Shown: positions 1 to 8,511 of the stretch, in pieces
Numbering within the stretch: the stretch's first letter is position 1
Layout: each line of letters starts with the position of its first letter
DNA from: Aestuariibaculum marinum
GTDB lineage: Bacteria > Bacteroidota > Bacteroidia > Flavobacteriales > Flavobacteriaceae
Length of the DNA: 64,000 bases
Reading direction: 5' to 3'
Assembly (NCBI RefSeq): GCF_014596975.1
Contig: NZ_JACVXD010000002.1
Location: forward strand, 302,180 to 366,179
Position numbers and translations under genes: made by a program
The notes under the pieces: model-generated
What the model saw: the letters and a program-made list of their open reading frames with translations, nothing else
Databases searched by the model: none
What the model was told of the DNA's origin: nothing

Positions 1-43
1 TTTAAGGAATAAAGGGCTCGACTTTAGGGCTCATTTTAAATTT

Positions 44-526
44 TTAAGAACTTAAAAATAAATTTTGTTGTTTATTCGGGCTTTCGTGTTCTAAAAGCCA
101 TTGTTTGCGATATAAACCACCGGCATACCCTGTTAAACTACCATCGGTACCAATAACGCGGTGACATGGTACAATAATCCACAACGGGTTTTTGCCATTC
201 GCATTAGCCACGGCCCGAATGGCCTTTGGATCGCCAAGTTGTTTGGAAAGTTCTAAATAGGAAATGCTCTTTCCGAAAGGAATTTGCTGTAATAATGTCC
301 AGACAGATTTTTGAAAATCGGTGCCTTTAGGGCTTAGTTTTAGATTGAATGTTGTGCGTGAACCTTCAAAATATTCTTTTAACTGGGTGACACAATCTTG
401 TAAAGTTTCGGGAATAGTTTCAGAGATTATTTCTTCAGAATTTAAAACGGTAACCGATGAAATCCCCATGTTGTCTCCAGTTATTTTAGTAAAACCTAAT
501 GGTGATTTAATAATACAGGTATCCAT
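44..526 (-). CDS. ogt: Methylated-DNA--protein-cysteine methyltransferase
   Basis: Suicide DNA repair enzyme that moves the alkyl group from O6-alkylguanine to its own cysteine. The 160 residues match the usual Ogt/MGMT length. The active-site motif PCHRV lies at residues 120-124 with Cys121 as acceptor, preceded by the DNA-binding helix containing RAVANANGKNP and followed by GYAGGLYRKQWLL, all family hallmarks. The start ATG lies 2 bases after the stop of the upstream CNNM-type gene, so the two are probably co-transcribed. Nothing unusual is seen. The call is secure at family level; whether it is the constitutive (Ogt) or an inducible type cannot be seen. Confidence 0.95.
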   Translation of the reverse strand: MDTCIIKSPLGFTKITGDNMGISSVTVLNSEEIISETIPETLQDCVTQLKEYFEGSRTTFNLKLSPKGTDFQKSVWTLLQQIPFGKSISYLELSKQLGDPKAIRAVANANGKNPLWIIVPCHRVIGTDGSLTGYAGGLYRKQWLLEHESPNKQQNLFLSS

Positions 527-528
527 GT

Positions 529-1608
529 TTACTGTTTAGAATCGTCAATAATACCTAAGCGTTTAGCTCTGGTCTCCCAGCTTTTTCGAGCCAGATGTTG
601 TAAATCGGATACGTTATCACTTTCGTCCATAATTTCCAAACCAAGTAAAGTTTCAATAACGTCTTCAACAGTTACAATACCACTCACAGAACCGTATTCA
701 TCAACCACCAAAGCCATATGATTTCTACTATCAACAAGCTTGTCAAATAATAATGGGATAGGCATATTTCTAGTAACAACAATAATATTTCTTTTAAGTT
801 CAGATAGCTTTTTAGTGTTGTTATCTAGAGCCATTTGTTTGTAAACATCGTCTTTTAATACCAAGCCTATAATATTGTCGTGATCTTTAGAATAAATAGG
901 AATTCTTGAAAACCTAAGATTTAAATTTTTCTTGAAAAAAGCTTCCACAGTCATATCTTCATCTTCAATTTTCATCACGGTTCGTGGCGTCATGATATCT
1001 TTAGCGAAGACTTCTTTAAATGTGAGTAGGTTTTTAATCACCTTACTTTCGCTTTCATGAAAAACGCCCTCCTCATGAGCGATATCGGTCATAGCCATAA
1101 AACTTTCTCTGCTTAAAACACTGCCATGTTCTGTGCCACCAATAAGTTTTGTAGTGAGTTGTAACAACCAAAGAATTCCGGTCCATTTTAAAGGGAAAAT
1201 TAAAATGGTCAGGGTTGTAGCGGTAAACCCTGATAAGTTTTTCCAGTAGGTTGCTCCAATGGTTTTCGGAATAATTTCTGAGGCAATTAAAATCAATAAC
1301 GTCATGATTGCTGAAACCACTCCTACAGTATTGATACCGAATAGTTCAATTTTATACGGAAGTTTTTCAGCCTGGATACCCACCATCATCGCTCCCAAAG
1401 TGTGTGCGATAGTGTTTAGGGTTAATATGGATATTAGCGGTTTGTCGACGTCCTTTTTTAAGGCTTCCAAAGTAAAAGCAAAGTCTTTACCTTCCTGTTT
1501 TTTTAAGTTGATAAACGTTGGTGTTACACTAAGTAATACGGCTTCGAGTATGGAACATAAAAAGGAAAAGAATATGGAGATTGTTGCCCAAAAAATAAGT
1601 GCGCTCAT
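529..1608 (-). CDS. CNNM/CorC-type membrane protein with CBS domains
   Basis: Integral membrane protein of the DUF21 (CNNM) family, thought to take part in divalent cation (Mg or Co) efflux. The N-terminal half has about four hydrophobic segments (residues 1-170). A tandem CBS domain pair follows at about 195-330, with MTPRTVMKIEDEDM and VDEYGSVSGIVTVEDVIE as recognisable pieces. At 359 residues it lacks the C-terminal CorC_HlyC domain found in longer relatives. It sits directly upstream of ogt. The family is certain, but the transported ion is not visible. Confidence 0.9.
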   Translation of the reverse strand: MSALIFWATISIFFSFLCSILEAVLLSVTPTFINLKKQEGKDFAFTLEALKKDVDKPLISILTLNTIAHTLGAMMVGIQAEKLPYKIELFGINTVGVVSAIMTLLILIASEIIPKTIGATYWKNLSGFTATTLTILIFPLKWTGILWLLQLTTKLIGGTEHGSVLSRESFMAMTDIAHEEGVFHESESKVIKNLLTFKEVFAKDIMTPRTVMKIEDEDMTVEAFFKKNLNLRFSRIPIYSKDHDNIIGLVLKDDVYKQMALDNNTKKLSELKRNIIVVTRNMPIPLLFDKLVDSRNHMALVVDEYGSVSGIVTVEDVIETLLGLEIMDESDNVSDLQHLARKSWETRAKRLGIIDDSKQ

Positions 1609-1661
1609 AAAATATGATATCGTTTTTTACGAAGTTACGAAATCTGATTTACTCCTATAGT

Positions 1662-1705
1662 AAAAAAGCATATTCCGAAATTTAATAATCTTGGAATATG
1701 CTTTT
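1662..1705 (-). terminator. Rho-independent terminator after hemB
   Basis: A perfect 13-bp inverted repeat (1664-1676 and 1693-1705, arm AAAAGCATATTCC) has a 16-base loop. On the minus strand it is followed by a T run. It lies 20 bases beyond the hemB stop and ends the long hem transcript before the CNNM/ogt genes. Confidence 0.85.
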
Positions 1706-1724
1706 AAGAACGTTATTAAAATTT

Positions 1725-2714
1725 TTAAGAAATTAACTTAACCACATCTTTGGCAAAATATGAAGCTATAATATCTGCACCAGCACGTTTAATGGCGTAC
1801 GTTTGTTCTAATATAACGGCGTCGTGGTTTAACCAGCCTTTTTCGGCAGCAGCTTTAATCATGGCGTATTCACCAGACACCTGATACACGGCAACAGGAA
1901 CATCAACAGTATTTTTAATATCACGCACAATATCTAAATAACATAAGCCTGGTTTAACCATAACAATATCGGCACCTTCATCAATATCCATTTCGGTTTC
2001 TCTTATGGCTTCAATGCGATTTGCATAATCCATCTGGTAGGTTTTTTTATCCTTTGGAACATCTGCCATATCAACAGGGGCAGAGTCTAAAGCATCACGG
2101 AACGGCCCGTAAAATGCAGAAGCGTATTTTGCTGAATAACTCATAATTCCAGTATTGGTAAAACCTTCGTCTTCCAATAACTCTCGCATTTGAATAATAC
2201 GACCATCCATCATATCACTTGGTGCTACAAAATCGGCACCGGCTTGAGCATGAGATAAAGCCATTTCTGATAGTACTTGAGACGTAGGGTCGTTTAAAAT
2301 GATACCGTTTTCAACAATTCCATCGTGTCCGTAAGTTGAGTATGGGTCTAAAGCCACATCGGTCATCACCAACATCTCCGGGCAAGCATTTTTTACGGTT
2401 TTAATAGCGCGTTGCATTAATCCGTTAGGGTTTAAAGCTTCAGTTCCTTTATTGTCTTTTAAATTTTCTGGTACTTTAACAAATAATAATACCGATTTTA
2501 AACCTAGGCTCCAAAGTTCTTTAACTTCGTTTTCAAGTAAATCTAAGCTATAACGGAAGTAGTTTGGCATCGAAGCAATTTCTTCTTTAATACCTTTGCC
2601 TTCAACAACAAATAAAGGCACTAAAAAGTCGTTCGGTGTAATTATGGTCTCTCTTACCAAGCTTCTAATAGCTTCGTTAGCTCTTAATCGTCTATTTCTT
2701 CTTAATGGATACAT
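1725..2714 (-). CDS. hemB: Delta-aminolevulinic acid dehydratase (porphobilinogen synthase)
   Basis: Condenses two 5-aminolevulinate molecules to porphobilinogen in the cytoplasm. It is 329 residues, the normal length. The Schiff-base lysine is in VMVKPG (Lys254) and the second active-site lysine in SAKYAS (Lys196). The metal-site segment reads TDVALDPYSTYGHDG (residues 118-132), with Asp/Ala in place of the Zn-binding cysteines, so by family rules this is the Mg-dependent type and not the Zn type. It is the last hem gene of the minus-strand cluster and is followed by a strong terminator. Confidence 0.98.
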   Translation of the reverse strand: MYPLRRNRRLRANEAIRSLVRETIITPNDFLVPLFVVEGKGIKEEIASMPNYFRYSLDLLENEVKELWSLGLKSVLLFVKVPENLKDNKGTEALNPNGLMQRAIKTVKNACPEMLVMTDVALDPYSTYGHDGIVENGIILNDPTSQVLSEMALSHAQAGADFVAPSDMMDGRIIQMRELLEDEGFTNTGIMSYSAKYASAFYGPFRDALDSAPVDMADVPKDKKTYQMDYANRIEAIRETEMDIDEGADIVMVKPGLCYLDIVRDIKNTVDVPVAVYQVSGEYAMIKAAAEKGWLNHDAVILEQTYAIKRAGADIIASYFAKDVVKLIS

Positions 2715-2771
2715 AATCTTTTTTGTTTACTCGATAATCGAGGTTTGTAATTTTATCGGATTAATTGATGT

Positions 2772-3158
2772 TTACTGGCTTAATCCTAAGTATTTCCAAA
2801 TGTTATTTTCTTTTACAAATGCCGATTTTTCATGAATGACATCTACTTTGCCATTTTCAAAAAAATAAGCATCGAAGGTTACGGTGCCTTCATTGTCGGT
2901 AGCCATACCTTTTAAAGTTTCTTGTACTTCTAGCTTTATCCACTGTACTGATTTGGCCCAGTTTACAATCGCTTTTTTCTCTTTTATAGGCCTGGTTGAG
3001 CTGTGATGAGTCAGCATTAAATAATCACCATCAGCCAAAACAAAAGCACTGTAACGTGAACGCATGAGTTGCTCGGCAGTTTCTGTTTTTCCGCTATTTT
3101 TATGAAATACTTCGCAGCATTCAGTATAGGGTTTATTATTTCCGCAGTAGCAATTCAT
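2772..3158 (-). CDS. YchJ-like SEC-C metal-binding protein
   Basis: Small protein of 128 residues of the YchJ/UPF0225 family. The N-terminus MNCYCGNNKPYTECC is the SEC-C Zn-binding motif (Cys3, Cys5, Cys14, Cys15). It is followed by RSRYSAFVLADGDYL and HHSSTRP, typical of the NTF2-like YchJ middle domain. A C-terminal SEC-C motif seen in longer relatives is absent. Its role is unknown. It starts one base after the hemF stop and so is probably co-transcribed with the heme genes, which suggests but does not show a link. Confidence 0.85.
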   Translation of the reverse strand: MNCYCGNNKPYTECCEVFHKNSGKTETAEQLMRSRYSAFVLADGDYLMLTHHSSTRPIKEKKAIVNWAKSVQWIKLEVQETLKGMATDNEGTVTFDAYFFENGKVDVIHEKSAFVKENNIWKYLGLSQ

Positions 3159-3159
3159 G

Positions 3160-4062
3160 TTACACCCAGTCTACAGGATTTTGTAAAACGTTAACTAGTT
3201 TTTCTTCCTCGCTACCAGCTTCAGGTTGATGGTCGTAAACCCATTGCACATGTGGTGGTAAACTCATTAAAATACTTTCTATTCGACCGTTGGTTTTTAA
3301 ACCAAATAAGGTGCCTTTATCGTGTACTAAATTGAATTCTACATAACGCCCACGACGGATTTCCTGCCAGGTACGGTTAGCTTCGGTATAAGGTAAATCT
3401 TTACGTTTTTTAACTATTGGCACGTAGGCTTCAAGGAAACTGTCACCAACTTCGGTTACAAAGTTATACCAGTCTTCCATACTGGTTTCTTTGGTTTCTT
3501 TACAATAATCGAAAAATAAACCACCTATGCCACGACCTTCATTTCGGTGTGCGTTATAAAAATACTCATCACAACGCTTTTTATAAGTTGGGTAAAATTC
3601 CGGATTGTGCTTATCGCAGGCTGTTTTACAGATTTGATGAAAATGAACGGCGTCTTCGTCGAATAAATAGTACGGCGTTAAATCTTGTCCGCCACCAAAC
3701 CATTGGTCTACAATTTTTCCGTCTTTATCATACATTTCAAAATAGCGCCAGTTGGCATGAACTGTTGGAACCATTGGACTCTTCGGGTGAAGCACTAAAC
3801 TTAAACCACAAGCAAAAAAATCGGCGTCTTCAACACCAAAATACGCCTGCATGGTATCTGGTAATTTACCGTGAACACCAGAGATATTTACGCCACCTTT
3901 TTCAAATACATTGCCGTTTTGAATCACACGGGTTCTACCACCACCGCCTTCAGGACGTTCCCAAAGATCTTGCTGAAACGTGGCTTTGCCATCAATAGCT
4001 TCCAGTTTAGAAGTGATGGTGTCTTGGAGTTGTTGTATGTATTCGTAAAATTTATTTTTCAT
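3160..4062 (-). CDS. hemF: Oxygen-dependent coproporphyrinogen III oxidase
   Basis: Converts coproporphyrinogen III to protoporphyrinogen IX using O2. The 300 residues are full length. Family blocks visible are GGGGRTRVIQNG (residues 39-50), VPTVHANWRYFE, WFGGGQDLTPYYLF and the C-terminal RYVEFNLVHDKGTLFGL. No radical-SAM hemN is seen in the window, so this step is aerobic here. The start overlaps the end of the EI24 gene by 11 bases, pointing to translational coupling. Confidence 0.98.
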   Translation of the reverse strand: MKNKFYEYIQQLQDTITSKLEAIDGKATFQQDLWERPEGGGGRTRVIQNGNVFEKGGVNISGVHGKLPDTMQAYFGVEDADFFACGLSLVLHPKSPMVPTVHANWRYFEMYDKDGKIVDQWFGGGQDLTPYYLFDEDAVHFHQICKTACDKHNPEFYPTYKKRCDEYFYNAHRNEGRGIGGLFFDYCKETKETSMEDWYNFVTEVGDSFLEAYVPIVKKRKDLPYTEANRTWQEIRRGRYVEFNLVHDKGTLFGLKTNGRIESILMSLPPHVQWVYDHQPEAGSEEEKLVNVLQNPVDWV

Positions 4063-4801
4063 AATGACTTTCTAATTGAAGGGCTTCAATGGTTTTTACT
4101 GAAGCTGCTGTTACCGATAGCGGTAATACCAAAATAACTCCGATAAACGGAATTAATAAAAACAATATAAATATGATACCGTTACCAATAGCCAATCCGC
4201 GATTTCGTTTTACAAAGTTAAGGCTTTCGTTGTATTTATAGTGGCGTTCTAAGGTATAATCCATGTTACCAAAGCCAGCGTAATAGGCCTGAATAAAGAA
4301 AATAAGTATGGTGAACAGGATGCCTATTACAGGAATAAAACTTAAGATTAACAACGGAATGGTGATGAGCACTTCCATAAACAGATTTCTAACGTTAATA
4401 CGAATGGCGCGCCATAACTGTTCGGTAAAAGAGGTAATTCTATAGGTTTTATCGGAACCAAGAAGATGCGTTTCAATTTTCTCGGAAACCGGACTCATAA
4501 ACGGTGCCGATAAGGCCATAATAATATGTTTGTAAAGAATTAACCCAAGAATAATAATGATGAGTCCACCAATAATATTTACTATAGTTGTAAACGTTTC
4601 TTTACCCCATTCCCAACTCCATAGTTTTGAAATAAAAGCACCAATGTTGTCTGAAAGTCCGTAGGCTGAAATACCAATCACAATGGCAGTTATGAAACTA
4701 ATAAGCATGGGAATGGCAAAGTATTTCCAGAGTTTTAGTTTAGAGATTAAACCAAACGCTCCGAAATAGGCTTTAATTCCAGAAACTATATTTTTTATCA
4801 T
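4052..4801 (-). CDS. EI24/CysZ-like membrane protein
   Basis: Integral membrane protein of 249 residues with several hydrophobic segments. It includes the APFMSPVSEKIE region and a long hydrophobic block (about 145-180) typical of the EI24 domain shared with the CysZ sulfate permease. What it moves is not visible from the sequence. It lies between hemE and hemF and overlaps hemF by 11 bases. A sulfate-transport role is the family default and is not supported by any sulfur gene nearby. Confidence 0.75.
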   Translation of the reverse strand: MIKNIVSGIKAYFGAFGLISKLKLWKYFAIPMLISFITAIVIGISAYGLSDNIGAFISKLWSWEWGKETFTTIVNIIGGLIIIILGLILYKHIIMALSAPFMSPVSEKIETHLLGSDKTYRITSFTEQLWRAIRINVRNLFMEVLITIPLLILSFIPVIGILFTILIFFIQAYYAGFGNMDYTLERHYKYNESLNFVKRNRGLAIGNGIIFILFLLIPFIGVILVLPLSVTAASVKTIEALQLESHYEK

Positions 4802-4812
4802 GGCTGTTGTTT

Positions 4813-4891
4813 TGCGTTAGCGATAGAGGCTTTGTTGAAGCTCTCCCGGTTATATTTAACCGGGAAGCGACTGCCGAAAGCGCGACCTTTG
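4813..4891. repeat. Intergenic hairpin repeat of flavobacterial type
   Basis: The 105-base hemE-EI24 gap holds a GC-richer block beginning GCGTTAGCGATAGAGGC and ending CCGAAAGCGCGACC. At its centre is a hairpin with a perfect 9-bp stem (TCCCGGTTA, 4844-4852, and its complement 4857-4865). The layout resembles dispersed intergenic repeats I recall from flavobacterial genomes (GCGTTAGGGAT... AAAGC.CGACC). Only one copy is in the window, so the repeat nature rests on memory and not on internal comparison. It could also be an RNA element. Confidence 0.5.
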
Positions 4892-4906
4892 GTAACGCCC
4901 AAATAT

Positions 4907-5932
4907 TTATGCGCTATAGTTTTTTACAGCATCTACAAAGGCTTGTGCATTTTCTAATGGGATGTTAGGCAAAATACCGTGACCTAAGTTTACAATGTAT
5001 TTGTCTTTACCAAATTCGTTAATCATTTGGTGCACCATGCGTTTAATGTCGGCAGGAGGTGATAATAATCTTGATGGATCGAAATTACCTTGAAGGGTGA
5101 TGTTTCCTCCGGTTAAATAACGTGCATTTCTTGCCGAACATGTCCAGTCTATACCAAGTGCAGAAGCGTTACTTTGCGCCATTTCGTGAAGCGCAAACCA
5201 ACAACCTTTACCAAAGGCAATGACAGGCGCATCGTCTTTTAAAGCGTCTATAATCTGGTTGATGTATTGCCAAGAAAACTCCTGATAATCGGTTGGAGAT
5301 AACATCCCTCCCCAAGAATCAAATACCTGAACGGCATTAACACCTGCTTTTACTTTTTCTTTTAAGTAAGCAATAGTGGTATCGGTGATTTTTTGAAGTA
5401 AGGTGTGTGCCGCTACTGGGTTGGTAAAACAAAATTCTTTCGCTTTATCAAAGGTTTTACTACCTTGACCTTGTACCATGTAGCAAAGAATAGTCCATGG
5501 TGAACCTGCGAAACCAATTAATGGAATTTCATCGTTTAATAATTCTTTGGTCGCTTTAATAGCCTGATAAACGTAGTCTAAAGCTTCTTTTACATCTGGA
5601 ACAATCACATTCTCGACATCTTTAGTCGTACGAATCGGGTTAGGAAGGTAGGGACCAAAATTTGGTTTCATTTGTACCTCGACATTCATAGCCTGCGGAA
5701 TCACTAAAATATCACTAAATAAAATTGCAGCATCCATACCGTAACGACGAATAGGTTGTACGGTAATTTCACTTGCTAATTCTGGTGTCTGGCAACGGGT
5801 AAAGAAATCATATTTCTCACGTAATGCCATAAACTCTGGTAAATAGCGCCCTGCCTGACGCATCATCCATACTGGTGGACGGTTAACAGTTTCACCTTTT
5901 AGTGCTCTTAAAAACAGATCGTTTTTTATCAT
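4907..5932 (-). CDS. hemE: Uroporphyrinogen decarboxylase
   Basis: Decarboxylates the four acetate side chains of uroporphyrinogen III to give coproporphyrinogen III. It has 341 residues. The signature [16 protein letters not shown] at residues 18-33 carries the substrate-binding arginines. [13 protein letters not shown] holds the conserved aspartate, and [16 protein letters not shown] and [11 protein letters not shown] are further family blocks. It is preceded by the potassium-uptake gene ktrA with a 1-base gap, so the two share a transcript. Confidence 0.98.
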   Translation of the reverse strand: MIKNDLFLRALKGETVNRPPVWMMRQAGRYLPEFMALREKYDFFTRCQTPELASEITVQPIRRYGMDAAILFSDILVIPQAMNVEVQMKPNFGPYLPNPIRTTKDVENVIVPDVKEALDYVYQAIKATKELLNDEIPLIGFAGSPWTILCYMVQGQGSKTFDKAKEFCFTNPVAAHTLLQKITDTTIAYLKEKVKAGVNAVQVFDSWGGMLSPTDYQEFSWQYINQIIDALKDDAPVIAFGKGCWFALHEMAQSNASALGIDWTCSARNARYLTGGNITLQGNFDPSRLLSPPADIKRMVHQMINEFGKDKYIVNLGHGILPNIPLENAQAFVDAVKNYSA

Positions 5933-5933
5933 C

Positions 5934-6650
5934 TTAAATGTTTTTGTTTCTTAAATCGTATTCTTCTTCACCCATACAGTAATTTTCGATGTCTTTGTTG
6001 TTTCCGTAAACCACTAAAATATCGTTATCTAAAACAACTGTATCTGGGTTGGTGCGGCCAATAGTTTCTTTAACTATTGTTTTTTTGCCTATTAAATTTT
6101 TCTTTTCTCTTTCGCGAATAATGGTAATCAACGTTAAGCTATAGGTGTCTATAGAATCTAGTTCTCTTAAAGTCTTTCCGTAGAATTCTTTTTTGGCTCT
6201 AACTTCTGAAATGGTAAAGTTGTTATCTAACTGATAGTTTTCCAGTGTAGACTTAAAGTTGATTTGTTTTGTTAATCGATCTGCCGAATCCTGCTCTGGG
6301 TGAATGATACTGTGAATACCCATCGCCTCCAATACCGTATCGTGAATAGGTGATAAGGCACGACTGATGATTTTTACCGTACTCAATTTTTTAATGATAG
6401 CCGTGGTGATAATCGCGGCGCCTTCATTTTCACCAATAGCAACCACCACTTTGTCGGCGTCGTTTAAAGGTACGGCATCGTAGGCCAGCTCGTTGGTAGA
6501 GTCCATACAAATGGCATGAGAAATCTTGTCTTTCACCAAGTTAATCTTATCCATTTGTTTGTCTATGGCAATAACTTCATTTCCTGTTTCGGTAAGGCTT
6601 AGTGCTAAGGCTGTACCGAAATTCCCAAGTCCAAAAACTATTATTTTCAT
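5934..6650 (-). CDS. ktrA: Ktr/Trk potassium uptake regulatory subunit (RCK)
   Basis: Cytoplasmic gating subunit of a K+ transporter. The 238 residues have an N-terminal Rossmann RCK-N domain with the dinucleotide motif [10 protein letters not shown] (residues 7-16) and an acidic residue after beta-2 (Asp30). An RCK-C-like domain follows at about 140-225. One RCK pair instead of two points to the KtrA/TrkA-short type. It follows the membrane subunit by 28 bases. Its place inside the hem gene series is unusual. Confidence 0.92.
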   Translation of the reverse strand: MKIIVFGLGNFGTALALSLTETGNEVIAIDKQMDKINLVKDKISHAICMDSTNELAYDAVPLNDADKVVVAIGENEGAAIITTAIIKKLSTVKIISRALSPIHDTVLEAMGIHSIIHPEQDSADRLTKQINFKSTLENYQLDNNFTISEVRAKKEFYGKTLRELDSIDTYSLTLITIIREREKKNLIGKKTIVKETIGRTNPDTVVLDNDILVVYGNNKDIENYCMGEEEYDLRNKNI

Positions 6651-6678
6651 GAGTTATTTATTTTATTAGAAACGGTTT

Positions 6679-8421
6679 CTAGTTGATTAAAATATTTTCT
6701 TTTGGATACTCATAGAATTGATGATTTAACTGTCTCAGTAAACCAATCATTAAGTTGAGCATACCTATTCTCCCTACAAACATCACAATAATGATGACGT
6801 ATTTACTTGGGTCTGAAAGTGTAGGTGTAAAATTCAAACTCAATCCAACGGTACTATATGCTGAAAAACACTCGAATGCTACGGTAAGCAATGGCGTGTC
6901 TTTTGGTTCAAAAATGAGTAAAGCCATGATGGCAATACCAATAACAATTAACGAAATACATAAAATGGCAAACGCTCTTAATGTCGATTCTGCCGAAAGG
7001 CGTCTTCCAAAAAGCTCTATCCTACTTTTTCCTCTGGCTATAGCAATAATATTAAGCGTTGCAATTGCAAAGGTACTGGTTTTTATACCACCACCGGTAG
7101 ATGCTGGTGAGGCTCCAATCCACATTAAAAAAATAACCAATAGTAATGATGGTACGGCCATTGATGAATAGTCCACCACATTAAACCCTGCGGTTCTTGG
7201 CGTAACCGACCCAAAGGCGACATTGGTAAATTTACCAAACGTTGAGGTATGGTCTAATAGCGTATTGTTGTATTCTGAAATAAACAGAAATCCAGCGCCA
7301 CCAAAAAGTAAAATAAAAGTGGTGTAAATTACAATTTTTGTATTCAGAGTTATGACCGGAATACGCTTATGGATACGTTTTTTGCTGAATAATTCCAGGA
7401 CATAGGTTTTAATGTATTGTACAAAGTTGAACACAATATTGTGACCTAGACCACCAAATACAACCAGTATCATGATTATCCACTGAAAACCATAGTTGAA
7501 ACGAATACTTTGGTCGAATAATCCTGCTGAAAATATCGAGAATCCGGCATTACAAAATGCAGAAATAGAGTGGAATACCGAAAAGAAAAACTTGTTACTT
7601 ATAGTACTAACATCAAGTATAGAATAATAAATAAAGAAAGCTCCAATAATTTCTAAAGACAATGTAAAGATTACTACATGAAGGGCGGCTTTAAAAACGT
7701 CCTGTAAACCTTCCTGTGCTATAAAATCTCGTGTGTTTAGTCCTTCTTTAAACGAGGAACTCCCTCTAAAGAAAAAGGCGAAAAACGAGGTGAACGTTAA
7801 AATTCCAATACCTCCTAGTTGTATTAATACTAAAATAATCGTTTGCCCAACCAGCGTAAAATCCAGACTGGTATCAACTACGGCTAATCCGGTAACGCAA
7901 ACGGCGCTGGTTGCTGTAAATAGGGCATTGGTAAAAGTAATGCCGTGGGGTGTTGCACTGGGCATAATTAATAAAAATGCACCCGATAACGCCAAAATTA
8001 TAAAACTCCCGACAAACACTATGGCGGGATTAAAATACACATCGTAAATGTGACGTACTAAAATGAGTAATCTTAAAAAGAAATAGGCGATAAGACCACC
8101 TTCTAATACCGGTTTTATTTTTTGCAGGATGTAATGGTAGTTATAGTCGATATAGACTATCGTCATAATAAGGGACGTCAATAGTAGAGATCCCATAATA
8201 ACAATGTTTACCAGAGCAACTTTCTTACTTTTCTTGTATTTATATACAAAGAATTTGGCAGCATTAAAGGCAAGTAAAAAGCCTGAAAGAATAAGTAAGC
8301 CTAAAACATGAGGCGTATTAAAGTTGTCAGCAAAGTCGTAACCAAAATCAAAAACAATAAAGAGCAATACTATGATATCAAAAAAGCGATATACGTTATT
8401 TAGTAAAGATTCTCTTTTCAT
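6679..8421 (-). CDS. ktrB: TrkH/KtrB-type potassium channel subunit
   Basis: Membrane pore subunit of 580 residues. The four selectivity-filter loops of this superfamily are visible: TATSAVCVTGLAVVDT, SAFCNAGFSIFS, GASPASTGGGIKTSTF and SAYSTVGLSLNF. It is longer than typical KtrB (about 450) because of an N-terminal extension of roughly 125 residues with three to four extra hydrophobic segments. It forms a pair with the RCK subunit downstream and lies between hemCD and hemE. Confidence 0.92.
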   Translation of the reverse strand: MKRESLLNNVYRFFDIIVLLFIVFDFGYDFADNFNTPHVLGLLILSGFLLAFNAAKFFVYKYKKSKKVALVNIVIMGSLLLTSLIMTIVYIDYNYHYILQKIKPVLEGGLIAYFFLRLLILVRHIYDVYFNPAIVFVGSFIILALSGAFLLIMPSATPHGITFTNALFTATSAVCVTGLAVVDTSLDFTLVGQTIILVLIQLGGIGILTFTSFFAFFFRGSSSFKEGLNTRDFIAQEGLQDVFKAALHVVIFTLSLEIIGAFFIYYSILDVSTISNKFFFSVFHSISAFCNAGFSIFSAGLFDQSIRFNYGFQWIIMILVVFGGLGHNIVFNFVQYIKTYVLELFSKKRIHKRIPVITLNTKIVIYTTFILLFGGAGFLFISEYNNTLLDHTSTFGKFTNVAFGSVTPRTAGFNVVDYSSMAVPSLLLVIFLMWIGASPASTGGGIKTSTFAIATLNIIAIARGKSRIELFGRRLSAESTLRAFAILCISLIVIGIAIMALLIFEPKDTPLLTVAFECFSAYSTVGLSLNFTPTLSDPSKYVIIIVMFVGRIGMLNLMIGLLRQLNHQFYEYPKENILIN

Positions 8422-8511
8422 TGTTATAATTTAGTTTTCTCTATGCTTATAAAATAACACTGATTTTAAGCAGGTTAAAAAACGTGGAATTCTATAACAA
8501 AAATAGAATTT

